A stretch of 64,000 bases of DNA from CAVWSM01 sp963757805 (GTDB lineage Bacteria > Actinomycetota > Actinomycetes > Jiangellales > Jiangellaceae). Made by a program: the position numbers and the translations under genes. How positions within the stretch are numbered: the first letter of the stretch is position 1; every line of letters begins with the position of its first letter. Of the stretch, positions 1 through 8,293 are shown piece by piece. The notes under the pieces are model-generated. The model saw nothing but the letters and a program-made list of their open reading frames with translations. It did no database searches and was not told the DNA's origin. Location of the stretch: the NCBI GenBank assembly GCA_963757805.1, contig CAVWSM010000006.1, positions 558,001-622,000 of the forward strand, read 5' to 3'.

Positions 1-19
1 AGAAGGGATCGAGGCCATC

Positions 20-1566
20 GTGTTTCGTACGGTAGGCGATCAGCAGTCGTTGTGGGAGTCGGTGCTGCCGGAGGAGGTGCTGCGGCTTCCGGAGGAGTTG
101 GCGCGGGTCGACGCGTTGCTGGATGACCCGGTGTTCTTCGCGCCGTTCGTGCCGTTCTTCGACCCGCGGATGGGTCGTCCGTCGACCCCGATGGAGATCT
201 ATCTGCGGCTGATGTTCTTGAAGTTCCGCTACCGGCTGGGTTACGAGAGGCTGTGCCGGGAGGTGGCGGACTCGATCACCTGGCGGCGGTTTTGCCGGAT
301 CCCGTTGGAGGGGTCGGTGCCGCATCCGACGACGTTGATGAAGCTGACCACCCGCTGCGGCTCGGCGGCGGTGGAGGGGTTGAACGAGGCGCTGCTGGCC
401 AAGGCGGCCGACGCGAAGCTGCTGCGCACCACCAGGCTGCGCGCGGACACCACGGTGGTGCCCGGCGAACGTGGCCTACCCGACCGACTCGGGGCTGCTG
501 GCCAAGGCGATCCGGCGGATCGCGGTCGACCGGGCGGCGGATCCAGGCCGCCGGTGGCGCGACCCGGACCAGGGTGCGGGACCGGTCCCGGGCGGCCGGC
601 AAGCGGGCGCATGCGATCGGCGCGAAGCTGCGGATGCGTGCCGCCGCGGGCAGGGATGAGGCGCAGGCCGCGGTGCGCCGGCTGACCGGTGAGCTGGCCG
701 AGCTGGCCGAGACCGCCGCCGAGGACGCCGAGCGGCTGCTGGCCAACGCCAAGCGGGCGCTGCGCCGGGCCCGAGGCGAAGGCCGCCGACGTGCAAGGCC
801 TGCGGCGGGCACGATGCGGCGGCCGGGCGGCGCCGCGGCCGGCTGGCCCGGGCGGTCAACGACCTGAGCGAGCTGCTGGACGCGACCCGCCAGATCGCCG
901 CGCAGACCCGTCAGCGGTTGGCCGGGGTGACCCCGGACGGCTCGACCCGGCGGGTCAGCCTGCATGACCCGGATGCCCGCCCGATCGCCAAGGGCCGGCT
1001 GGGCAAGCCGGTCGAGTTCGGCCACAAGGCCCAGCTGGTCGACAACGACGACGGCGTGGTGCTCGACCACAACGTCGAGCCCGGTAACCCCGCCCGACGC
1101 ACCCCAGCTGGCCCCGGCGGTCGAGCGGGTCACCAAACGGACCGGCCGCACGCCGCGCACCGTCACCGCCGACCGCGGCTACGGCGAGAAGAGCGTCGAC
1201 GACGACCTGCACGACCTGGGCGTGCGCAACGTCGTCATCCCCCGCAAGGGCAGACCCTGGCGCGCACCGCCGAGCCGCGAACACCGCCCGGCGTTCCGAC
1301 GAACGGTGAAATGGCGAACCGGCAGCGAAGGCCGGATCAGCACCCTCAAACGCGGATACGGATGGGACCGCACCCGGATCGACGGCACCGAAGGCGCCCG
1401 GATCTGGGTCGGATACGGAGTCCTGGCCCACAACCTGGTCAAGATCAGCGCCCTGGCGCCTAACCACCTGCGAGTGGCGGACGCCGCCCCAGAAACGCGA
1501 CGTTCCCGCGGAAACGTCTCGGCCCCGCAACTCAGCGGCCAGACTTCTTCAGGTCGAAGTAGCTAG
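20..1566 (+). pseudogene. Frameshifted DDE transposase (ISNCY/IS1182-like)
   Basis: The pieces read as one transposase spread over all three plus frames. The N-terminal part (20-470) has PEELARVDALLDDPVFFAPF and RPSTPMEIYLRLMFLKFRYR. A piece near 470-520 reads AYPTDSGLLAKAIRRI, an alanine/arginine-rich helical middle runs 540-830, and the C-terminal part (880-1560) has TVTADRGYGEKSVDDDL and SEGRISTLKRGYGWDR. The D and E residues of a DDE nuclease are recognisable in the RADTTV, TADRGYG and SEGRIS contexts. At least four frame changes are needed, near 465, 530, 830 and 1095, so no intact protein is made as written. Terminal inverted repeats were not found, and the left end may lie outside the window. 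The family is recalled from sequence resemblance only. Confidence 0.8.
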
Positions 1567-2568
1567 CCGCGGCCGCGAGCACCGGCCGATCGGCGATCAT
1601 GGCGTGTTGACGCTCGCGAGGAGTGGCTGAACAGCGTGAACAGGTGTCGAACAAGATCATTTCCGCATGATCCGAATAGCGCCCAGTGGCAGGGTCCCAT
1701 GTGCGCCAGGTGGCCATGATCGAAATGGGTTGGGTAGGGGGTGATCTTGGACACCTTCCCGACAAGATCGTTTCTCGCAGCGCGTCTCACAAGCGAAGCG
1801 CCGCAAGGTGACATGAGGTGTGCCAGATGCTTGCGCGGGACCATCCGAAACTGTCGCGTGCCGCGGCGAGTGGCGCCTTGTGCGGTGAGATACTGCACGG
1901 CAAGCACCGGGTCGGCGACCTCTCGCGGCGCGGTCTTCGACGTCGCACCGAGGGAGCAGTCGAGCCGCCAGTACGGGCCGAGCTCCTTCAACGCATGTCA
2001 CGTTCCGTTGCTCACCCCTTGCAATACCGGATTTCAGGTCTACCCTGCCCAAGGGCGGGGTGCGGAAAGCCGCTCCGGTGCGTGGCCCACATGGGCCTGG
2101 CCTCCCCTCTGGGCGGCGCCGCGTCACCCCCGTACGCGGCGCCGTCCTACGTGCAGATCGCTCCGCATCTGGCTCCTGTCAACGGCTTCGTTTCAACACG
2201 GTCAGAGCGAACAGTGACGGCATATGCCGCGTAAGCCGGAACGGTCACGCATTGTTATAGAAAGTTGGCCGGAAATTTGTGGAATGCGAGGTACCAAACC
2301 CACTATCACGCGTTAGTGAGGGGGGCCGGTCGCCGCAGCAGGGGTTGCGGCGACCGGCCCGACGCATCAAATAGGGGCCGCTCGTCCGGGCCCGGCAGTT
2401 GCCAGCTGCTCTCGAGGCCGATCGTGCGGCTTTTGGACGACGCGACGCATGGGGAGCCGGCATCGGGGGAAGTGTCCCGGTGCGCGCCCGGCGAAGGTCA
2501 CCCTTCTCGCTGCTGGCCCGGACACGGGGGCCGGGAGTAGCTGGATCGGAAGCACCCGCCGGGCGCGC
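1567..2568. other. No gene seen between transposase and block A
   Basis: About 1 kb without a convincing reading frame; the ORFs present overlap on both strands and lack recognisable domains. The only structure I can support is the strong hairpin at 2323-2360. Confidence 0.5.
2323..2360. terminator. 15-bp perfect GC-rich hairpin
   Basis: Arms 2323-2337 and 2346-2360 are perfect complements around an 8-nt loop. It lies about 200 bp past the end of the minus-strand gene ending at 2569, so it could end that transcript. There is no clear U-tract. Confidence 0.45.
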
Positions 2569-2850
2569 TCAGTCGGCGGTCTCGAACTGATCTAGTGGGA
2601 CGCGCGCGGCCAGCGGGCTGCGTCGATCGTGCCAGCTCGGGGGTGCTAAGCCGGCGACAGAGGTAGCGCGCACGTGAGCTGCGGGTACCCATGTCGTGTA
2701 TCCGAAACCAGGCTTGACCGGGTACCGCACGAACGCCCGCCAGCCGTCGCCGTCGCGGCGCCACCAGTACAGGAAGCCGGCGAACCACTCGCCCTCGTGC
2801 AGCACCTCAACAAGGCTGGCAGGGTCTACAGAGAAGTTGCGGCTGGGCAC
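2569..2850 (-). CDS. Small tryptophan/arginine-rich hypothetical protein (paralog P1)
   Basis: A 93-residue protein starting at GTG 2850. It carries the core VEVLHEGEWFAGFLYWWRRD followed by WRAFVRYPVKPGFGYTTWVP. The same core is the C-terminal half of the gene at 3090-3476 and recurs in broken form at 48276-48500, so this is a local three-member family. No catalytic motif, signal peptide or membrane segment is visible. The short beta-rich look with conserved W, R and Y suggests a small binding domain, but that is only a guess. It belongs to block A, whose homologue lies inverted at 46360-51485. Confidence 0.6.
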   Translation of the reverse strand: MPSRNFSVDPASLVEVLHEGEWFAGFLYWWRRDGDGWRAFVRYPVKPGFGYTTWVPAAHVRATSVAGLAPPSWHDRRSPLAARVPLDQFETAD

Positions 2851-2893
2851 GAGCCGAGTCCTCTCATCGGGGTTCCTAGACCCGTCTCGAACG

Positions 2894-3079
2894 CTACTGT
2901 CCGTCCCCGGAACGCGTGCCCGACCGGTAGTCCGTCACCGGGCCGGACCTGTCCACCGGAGGCGGCGGCCCCCAGTTCGGCTGAGCTGTCTCGGGTTCCA
3001 GCGTCGGCATCAACGCCATGATCAGGGAGGCGACGACGAGCAGGCCCGTTGTCAGCCTTCTGACCGTTCTGCTTTCCAT
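2894..3079 (-). CDS. Short putative secreted peptide
   Basis: 61 residues from ATG 3079. A basic start (MESRTVRRL) is followed by the hydrophobic stretch TTGLLVVASLIMALMPTLEP and a proline-rich polar tail, which looks like a signal peptide or single membrane anchor. No clear ribosome binding site precedes it and I recognise no homologue. It sits between the two paralogs P1 and P2 on the same strand. Confidence 0.35.
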   Translation of the reverse strand: MESRTVRRLTTGLLVVASLIMALMPTLEPETAQPNWGPPPPVDRSGPVTDYRSGTRSGDGQ

Positions 3080-3089
3080 GGCCGAAAAC

Positions 3090-3476
3090 CTACTCGGATC
3101 CACTACTGACAGACCGCACACGCTCGCTCGGAAGCCATGTGGTGAACCCGAATCCAGGCTTGACGGAGTACCTGACGAACGCCCGCCAGCTGTCGCCGTC
3201 GCGGCGCCAGGCGTACAGGAAGCCGGCGGACCACCAGCCCTCGTGCAGCACCTCGACGGGGCGTGCGGCGTCTACATGGGCTTTGGTGCTGGGCAATGGT
3301 CGAGGGCCTCGCTGCGGGTTCCAGTCGTAGAACTCGGCGACGGTCAGTTCGATGGTCAGGCAGTCCTCACAGATGACCGCCCGACCGTGGTTAATGCCTT
3401 CCCACTCCTCGGGTAGCTCAGGCTCCGCGCGGCCGCAACGCGTGCAGACGACCGCCTTCGACGGATCCGCAGCCAT
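3090..3476 (-). CDS. Zinc-ribbon plus P1-like domain hypothetical protein (paralog P2)
   Basis: 128 residues from ATG 3476, chosen because a GGAGGT-type ribosome binding site lies just upstream; a longer reading would start at 3563. The N-terminal part holds two CxxC knuckles (CTRC and CEDC) around residues 12-45, fitting a structural zinc site. The C-terminal part repeats the P1 core (VEVLHEGWWSAGFLYAWRRD, then WRAFVRYSVKPGFGFTTWLP). A broken, truncated homologue is at 51263-51480, directly against tRNA-Val. Function unknown. Confidence 0.6.
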   Translation of the reverse strand: MAADPSKAVVCTRCGRAEPELPEEWEGINHGRAVICEDCLTIELTVAEFYDWNPQRGPRPLPSTKAHVDAARPVEVLHEGWWSAGFLYAWRRDGDSWRAFVRYSVKPGFGFTTWLPSERVRSVSSGSE

Positions 3477-3581
3477 GCCAACCCACCTCCCTTCGTGCAC
3501 CTTTCCGTTCCTGTTATCGGCACGGCGGGCCGGTTCCTTGTGTTCGATCGTGGTTCGGTTCACCCTGGGTGCGTCTGCGGC

Positions 3582-3815
3582 CTAGCGTTCGCGGAACGGA
3601 GGTTTGATCTGACGGTCGCGCAGCGCTGTCATGCGGGCGAGGTAGGCCCGTTCGGCGCTCATGGCAGCCAAGAGCGCATCGCGTTGATCGGGAGTGAGCG
3701 GCACTTCTGTGACGACATCGAACCGCGGTCGGATGGCCTCCCATTCGTGGTAGGTGTGCACCAACTCGGCTCGGAGCTGGCTCAGTTCCTCGTCGAAGTA
3801 CCAGTGACGCGTCAT
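3582..3815 (-). CDS. 77-residue hypothetical protein, block A copy
   Basis: Begins MTRHWYFDEELSQLRAEL and continues with a mainly helical, charged sequence including LTPDQRDALLAAMSAERAYL. The block B copy (50918-51152) has the same start but carries a one-base insertion. Conservation of the protein between the copies argues that it is, or was, a real gene. Function unknown. It is divergent from the gene at 4003-4389, with a 187-bp gap that should hold both promoters. Confidence 0.6.
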   Translation of the reverse strand: MTRHWYFDEELSQLRAELVHTYHEWEAIRPRFDVVTEVPLTPDQRDALLAAMSAERAYLARMTALRDRQIKPPFRER

Positions 3816-4002
3816 GGCGGGGAGGCTAAACGAGAGGGCGCATCTGAGGCCAGATGACTATTCCGTATCCAGACGGATGTTGGCCGATAGTCGTTCGGCT
3901 GTAAGTCATTGCGCACTACACCAACGACTACTCCGTAACAGGCCTCGGCGCTACCCCTCCGGCGGCTAATCTCAGTCCTAGGGGCCCTTGGGGGAAGGGG
4001 AC

Positions 4003-4389
4003 ATGTTCAACATGGCGCGAGCCAGCAGGCAACAACGCCAAAGCGAAGAGTTCCGACGCAACTACGACTACATCACCGGCGTGACGCGAGTGCAGACCGC
4101 CGTGACGCGGAAGCAGCTTGCCGTCAATGTCGCAGAACTCCACCGCGCCGCCTTCTGGCACGCCTTCATGTTGGATCCACGCCGCAGTCAGGCTGTCGTG
4201 GCAGGCGATGTGGTGTTCGACGAGATCGACGCACTGGAGGAATTGTGCATGCGCTATGGCCTCTCGCAGGAAGCCATGAGCGCGACCCTCAAGACGCAAG
4301 CGGCCCGGGCAGAATCCGCTGATGATCCGTCGCAATGCACACCGCTTGGTCTGGCGCTGCTCGACGGCCTGTTGCGCTTTGAGCCCTGA
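4003..4389 (+). CDS. Hypothetical protein, block A copy
   Basis: 128 residues from ATG 4003 (a GGAAGGGG site lies just upstream), or 133 from 3988. It is hydrophilic and helical, with FRRNYDYITGVTRVQT near the N-terminus and AGDVVFDEIDALEELCMRYG in the middle, ending LGLALLDGLLRFEP. A copy with disrupted frame lies at 50345-50723 on the opposite strand within block B. No known domain recognised. Confidence 0.6.
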   Translation: MFNMARASRQQRQSEEFRRNYDYITGVTRVQTAVTRKQLAVNVAELHRAAFWHAFMLDPRRSQAVVAGDVVFDEIDALEELCMRYGLSQEAMSATLKTQAARAESADDPSQCTPLGLALLDGLLRFEP

Positions 4390-4423
4390 GCCCCACCTGC
4401 GCCCGACACTTGCGTTCGCGCCT

Positions 4424-4641
4424 CTAGCCACAGTTGAACAGGCCCTCACCTGACGCGTAGTTCTCGTCGTCGTCGATCGCTTCTCGATCGCGCCCTCCGG
4501 GCTGGACCCGAAGCTGCAGCCGTTAAAGTGCCGGGACGCGCTGGCGGATGCCGCCGTCACAGCGAGCACGGTGAGCGACGCCGCTCCCGTCGTGAGAGGG
4601 ATACCGATCCGTCCGGCGTTAGCACGCAGGTTAATGGCCAT
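4424..4641 (-). pseudogene. Signal-peptide-bearing short peptide, frameshifted copy
   Basis: Starts at ATG 4641 behind a GGGAGGAG ribosome binding site: MAINLRANAGRIGIPLTTGA, then a hydrophobic run ending SASAS. It is 218 bp long against 219 bp in the block B copy (50092-50310), so one base is missing, near the start of the mature part. With the frame restored it ends in an acidic tail like the B copy. Convergent with the gene ending at 4389. Confidence 0.55.
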
Positions 4642-4815
4642 CTCCTCCCTTCCGAAACGGCCGGCCACTCCGTATACGTGTTCCAGCAAGAGATGGATTG
4701 CGCTAGGGAGCCAGCGACCGGCAGTGAGTCGCCTCGATACGCGCTGGTCGGGTGGTTCGTGCGGTGGGACGATGTCGGGGACGGTGGGTCCCCCCCTCTC
4801 AAGGCGATCTGCCCA

Positions 4816-4850
4816 GGCCCCCGCCTGCTGTTCGCGCAGCGGCGGGGGCC
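4816..4850 (-). terminator. Hairpin terminator after integrase remnant
   Basis: Arms 4816-4825 and 4841-4850 (GGCCCCCGCC and its complement) form a 10-bp perfect stem just downstream of the integrase stop. The same hairpin is at 47164-47198 in block B, and a diverged copy lies near 49880-49915. Confidence 0.55.
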
Positions 4851-4865
4851 GCCATTTGGGGATTG

Positions 4866-5190
4866 CTATCGCGCTGCGGCCTTCCTCCGGCTCATGGCTT
4901 TTCGGCTTGTCGGCTTTGATCTGGGTTACGGCGCGCTCCGCCATGTCCGACAGGGCGTCAGCAATGGCGCGGTCCCGGTCTTTCGCGGCGTGCTGGTAGC
5001 GCAGCGCCGCACCCGGGGTCGAGGTGACCTAGGCGGGCCATCAGCTCGGCGAGCGTGGCTCCTGTGGCCGCTGCGAGCACGGCCCCGGTGTGCCGGAAGG
5101 TCGTGGAAACGCCGATCCGGCCGCCCGGGTGTCTCCCGTGCGGGGTAAAACACGCGGGCCAGTGTCGACGGTGCCAGCTGCCCGCCGTGG
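4866..5190 (-). pseudogene. Tyrosine recombinase (phage integrase) C-terminal remnant, block A
   Basis: Only the catalytic C-terminal end is left. With frames joined it reads the box II HxxR sequence (FHDLRHTGA), then TGATLAELMARLGHS with the conserved histidine, then a tyrosine in GAALRYQHAAKDRDRAI that matches the nucleophile position. At least three frame changes occur (near 5110, 5030 and 4890). The N-terminal arm-binding and core-binding domains are absent. The block B copy is at 46830-47148. It marks an old integrative element. Confidence 0.7.
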
Positions 5191-5309
5191 CGCGCCGGGG
5201 TACTGCAACCCATCACGCCCTACCACGGCACCGCCGCCGCGACCTGAGTGGAACCACCCCCGGGCGCGCAACAGGAAAAGCGAACCGGGGTGGCGGGTTC
5301 GAGGGTTCG

Positions 5310-5555
5310 TCAGCGGTTCTGCACCGCATCGGGATCGAGGAACTGGACGCTCGATCGCTCAAGGTCCCAGGTGATCAGCGCGAGCAATCTTCCGGCCACC
5401 GCGTCTTCGCCTTCTGCGACGTGCGCGCAGTGCAACAGATCGGCTGCGAGCTCACGGGCGAACGCGGGCGTCAACGCGTCGACGTCCCAGCCGTGCTCGT
5501 TGGCGATGCGGACGCACCCACGGGGCCGGTCCAGGAACGCAAACAGGGTGTTCAC
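5310..5555 (-). CDS. 81-residue hypothetical protein upstream of integrase remnant
   Basis: Start chosen at GTG 5555, preceded by GGAG; it reads VNTLFAFLDRPRG and continues IANEHGWDVDALTPAFAREL, ending FLDPDAVQNR. The homologous gene in block B (46542-46788) is one base longer and so out of frame. Length, helical character and position just before an integrase suggest a small element-encoded regulator, but no HTH is evident. Confidence 0.55.
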   Translation of the reverse strand: MNTLFAFLDRPRGCVRIANEHGWDVDALTPAFARELAADLLHCAHVAEGEDAVAGRLLALITWDLERSSVQFLDPDAVQNR

Positions 5556-5726
5556 GACGTCTCCATTGGGCGTGCCTCCCATGAGGTTTGTCCGGCTACG
5601 GTTCACGCGGTGTCCGGGACCGAACCGCGTGCACTCCCAGCAGGCTCCTCGAACGGCCCCCTGGCAAGGGGGCTGAGCACGTCGTCTGTTCTCAGCAGCG
5701 GCGGGGACCGGCATTGTTGGTTGCTC

Positions 5727-5745
5727 AGTCCGCAACTAGTCCGCA
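5727..5745. repeat. TGCGGACT direct repeat pair, block A
   Basis: On the minus strand TGCGGACT occurs at 5745-5738 and 5734-5727, an 11-bp period. The same pair with the same period is found at 46360-46378 and 49840-49858. The position beside integrase remnants suggests protein-binding sites, possibly arm-type integrase sites. Confidence 0.5.
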
Positions 5746-5834
5746 GAACGTCCGTGAACGCCCATGCCTTGCCAACGCATGTCAACGACAAACATGCAGG
5801 TCAGCGGCGGCGACCGTCCCCAACCAACGGTTTC

Positions 5835-6428
5835 CAACCACGCGGGGCGAGTTCGAACTCTACTACGATATCTGAGCGGTCGGACCCGCGTTCGCGCAGG
5901 TCAGAGCGGTGCGACGATATCTCGCGCCGCCGGGCCTGACATGGGTTTGACATGAGAGAGCGTCGCATCTCCGAATGACGCTGGAACGCGGAGTGGTCCG
6001 CCACCGGCGTCGCCGGTTGCGGCCACGTTGTCCGGTGTCCTGCTGTTGCCGGTGCGTCGGGCGGCTACGTCATACGGCCGTGTGGTGGCTCCCGCTATCG
6101 GGGGCGAGGAAGTCGACGAGCAGCTCGTTCACGCGTTCGGCCCGCGCACGGCGGCGCACATCGACCACGATCCCCTCCGGCGTGAACGTCACACCGACCA
6201 CGTCGGCACCGGGCACGGCGAGCATCTTGTTGAATGCGGTAGTGGCGCGCACGCGTCGCTCCAAGGACGGTTCCGGTTTGCTTGGCAGCTCCGAAACCTA
6301 CGAGGACGGCGTGCGCGTCCTGCAACCCGGCCGATCACCCACGGAAAGCCGACGAGTCCCAGTTTTCGGCTGCCGTTGACAACTCTCAACCACGCGGGGG
6401 AAATCGAGCTCTATTTCAACATCTAGGC
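5835..6428 (+). repeat. Imperfect 43-bp direct repeat pair
   Basis: Segments 5835-5877 and 6387-6428 align with about a quarter of positions different. Both read CAACCACGCGGGG followed by a GAGCTC-like core and a stop. In one frame they end as similar peptides (GEFELYYDI and GEIELYFNI), so they may be the tails of two related lost genes. Apart from these and the transposase fragment at 6070-6264 the interval 5556-6600 shows no gene. Confidence 0.4.
6070..6264 (-). pseudogene. ISL3-family transposase N-terminal fragment
   Basis: 64 residues reading FNKMLAVPGADVVGVTFTPE then GIVVDVRRRAR, which resembles the start of ISL3 transposases (small N-terminal beta segment before the zinc finger). The following zinc-finger cysteines and the DDE domain are absent, so this is a stub. 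Family assigned from memory of the motif. Confidence 0.5.
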
Positions 6429-6455
6429 ACCGCTAAGGGCAAAGCCCGCAGACAG

Positions 6456-6499
6456 TCCGCACGAGCCGTGATCTCCCCCGTGATCGCGGCTCGTGCGGA
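6456..6499 (-). terminator. 13-bp hairpin after the GH12-like gene
   Basis: Arms 6456-6468 and 6487-6499 are perfect complements around an 18-nt loop. It lies about 100 bp past the stop of the minus-strand gene at 6601, where a terminator is expected. Confidence 0.55.
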
Positions 6500-6600
6500 T
6501 GATGTGTGTCGGGCCACATGTGGGCGTACGTGGTTAGCGTCACATCAAGCGAGGTAGATCTTGAATCCAAGCTATCGGCAACGCACCCATTCAGATGTCG

Positions 6601-7800
6601 TCAGTCGTTGATGAAGAAGTCCGTGAAATCGAACCGTTCCGGGTTACCGTTCGTGTCCACGATCTCCACCCCGTAGTCCACTTGCCACGTTGTCGTTGGA
6701 GTCCAGCCGCGGGCCCGGACATCGGCGAAGAACGCAGCCAGCGGCATCGTGCCGGACGTCTGCGGCGTGACCGACAGGTAGGTGATGATGCCGCCGTCAC
6801 CGGATCCGGAGCGCCACACCTGGTACTGATGGCCGCCGATGGCCGTCGTGCCGATCTGGTTGCCAGCGGGCCGTTGGCCCCAGTTCTCGGTCCAGATCAT
6901 CAGCTCATGGGAGAACCCGTCGCCGATCCAGATGTCGAACGCGATGTTCCAGATGCAGCCGCTGCAATGTGGCCCGGTGGCTGCGAATCGGGCCGACTGG
7001 ATCTGCGACAGCGAGACGTCGTTGTAGTCGCGGTGCACGTTCGGATAGGTCTGCACCGACAGGTCTGAGTGGTCTGGGGTGTCCGACACGAGGGACCAGC
7101 TGTTGTAGTTGCAGGCGGTGATGACGGAGTTGCCCCCAGCATTGTCGTTCCAGTTGTTGTTATGGACGAAGTACTCACTGCGGTCCGGCTCGAAGAACGA
7201 GCGACCACCGCCCTCATTAATGGTGATCCCGTTGGTGCATCCCCCGGGCGGCGGCGGCGTGGGCGAGGGAGTTGGACTCGGCGAAGTCGTCGTCGGCGTC
7301 GGCGAGGGAGTTGGGCTCGGCGAAGTCGTCGTCGGCGTCGGCGAAGGGGTTGGGCTGGGCGAAGTCGTGGTCGGCGTCGGCGTGGGGGTCGGCGTACCCG
7401 AGGTCGTGAACGCGCGGTCAGCGCCGTACGACTTCCCCCTCGAGTTCTTGGCGACGAGCCGATAGTGGTACGTGGTGCCGGCCGTGAGCCCCTTCAGAGT
7501 CGCTGCGAAGGCCACGGTCGAGCGGCCCGAGCCGACACGCCGGGCCGGCGTCGACGAGCCGTACGTGGCGCTCTTGCCCCACTCGAAGTACGCCGTGGTC
7601 CTCGAGCGGTGCGACTTCACGGTGCCCTTAAGGGTGGCCGAGTCGCTTGTCAGGGCCGATGCGGCGCCGGTATGGACGCTCGGCGTGCGCGCGAACGCCC
7701 ACGCGTTGTTCGTATTCGGTCGACCGGCCACCGCGAACCCCGCGAGCGTGACGAGCGCGACGAGTGCGGCGAGTGCGGCGGGCAGCAGGCGGGTCTTCAC
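6601..7800 (-). CDS. Secreted GH12-like glycoside hydrolase with FN3-like domain
   Basis: 399 residues from GTG 7800, behind an AAGGAGG site. Order: signal peptide (about 1-27, MKTRLLPAALAALVALVTLA), an FN3-like domain (about 40-130, with AYFEWGKSATYGSS and GTTYHYRLVAKNSRG), a Pro/Thr/Ser linker of three 13-residue repeats TTTSPSPTPSPTP (about 140-185), then a C-terminal domain of about 210 residues. That domain has HNNNWND, FDIWIGDGFSHELMIWTENW and WQVDYGVEIV, matching the jelly-roll pattern of GH12 endoglucanases, where the glutamate in the ELMIW context is the usual nucleophile. Predicted to act outside the cell on beta-glucans. The GH12 call rests on motif resemblance. Confidence 0.7.
   Translation of the reverse strand: MKTRLLPAALAALVALVTLAGFAVAGRPNTNNAWAFARTPSVHTGAASALTSDSATLKGTVKSHRSRTTAYFEWGKSATYGSSTPARRVGSGRSTVAFAATLKGLTAGTTYHYRLVAKNSRGKSYGADRAFTTSGTPTPTPTPTTTSPSPTPSPTPTTTSPSPTPSPTPTTTSPSPTPSPTPPPPGGCTNGITINEGGGRSFFEPDRSEYFVHNNNWNDNAGGNSVITACNYNSWSLVSDTPDHSDLSVQTYPNVHRDYNDVSLSQIQSARFAATGPHCSGCIWNIAFDIWIGDGFSHELMIWTENWGQRPAGNQIGTTAIGGHQYQVWRSGSGDGGIITYLSVTPQTSGTMPLAAFFADVRARGWTPTTTWQVDYGVEIVDTNGNPERFDFTDFFIND
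7256..7395 (-). repeat. 39-bp tandem repeat coding the Pro/Thr/Ser linker
   Basis: Three near-identical 39-bp units encode TTTSPSPTPSPTP in the linker of the GH12-like protein. Such units expand and contract by slippage and change linker length. Confidence 0.7.
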
Positions 7801-8293
7801 AAGGCCTCCTTGGAGACTGCTCCGTGGTGGTCACGCCCCGCGTGCTGCCTCGAGGCGGCCTGGTCATGACCGCAAGCACCGCAAGCACCACAACCAGCAC
7901 TATCAGCAAATTCCAGAACCTGGCAAGCAGAACGACTGAAAGGTCTCTGTCTGTAATCGTCGACCAGCCACAGATACGCGGCACGTGCTGAGCGTTATCG
8001 TCGCGCTCGCGTGCCGCAGTCGACGCGGAACGGCAAGGCCGCCATCCACGCCGTTGTCGGCACCGAACGACAGCTGTACGGCCGCGTGGTGACCATCGCC
8101 CCCATGCCGCCGTGATGGACGGCGCCGCCGATCGCACGTTACCCTGTGTGCGGTCGGCGGTCTCGTTGAGTGCTGAGTTTCAACGCAATGCAGCTGGCCC
8201 AATCCGTCCCCCGACCGGGCAACGAACTCCCACACGACTGCGCCGCACGCAAGTCGTTCGTGTGGCGCCCGTGCACTGGAAGGGGTCACACGC
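7801..8293. other. Divergent intergenic region, possible small membrane peptide
   Basis: Separates the divergent GH12-like and DUF4394 genes, so both promoters should lie here. On the minus strand near 7960-7870 a frame reads RFWNLLIVLVVVLAVLAVM, a good single membrane segment, but neither a start nor an in-frame stop before the GH12-like gene is clear. No other structure found. Confidence 0.35.

Noticed and set aside
1532..1765. Minus-strand frame ending SYFDLKKSGR after the transposase
   Set aside because: Partly overlaps the transposase end and shows no domain or ribosome binding site.
3928..4944. 338-codon minus-strand frame in block A
   Set aside because: It joins parts of the integrase tail, the secreted peptide and the antisense of the 128-residue gene; each is better explained separately.
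7628..8137. Small membrane peptide with LLIVLVVVLAVLAV upstream of the GH12-like gene
   Set aside because: The membrane segment is convincing, but no start or proper stop can be placed, so it was only mentioned in the intergenic entry.
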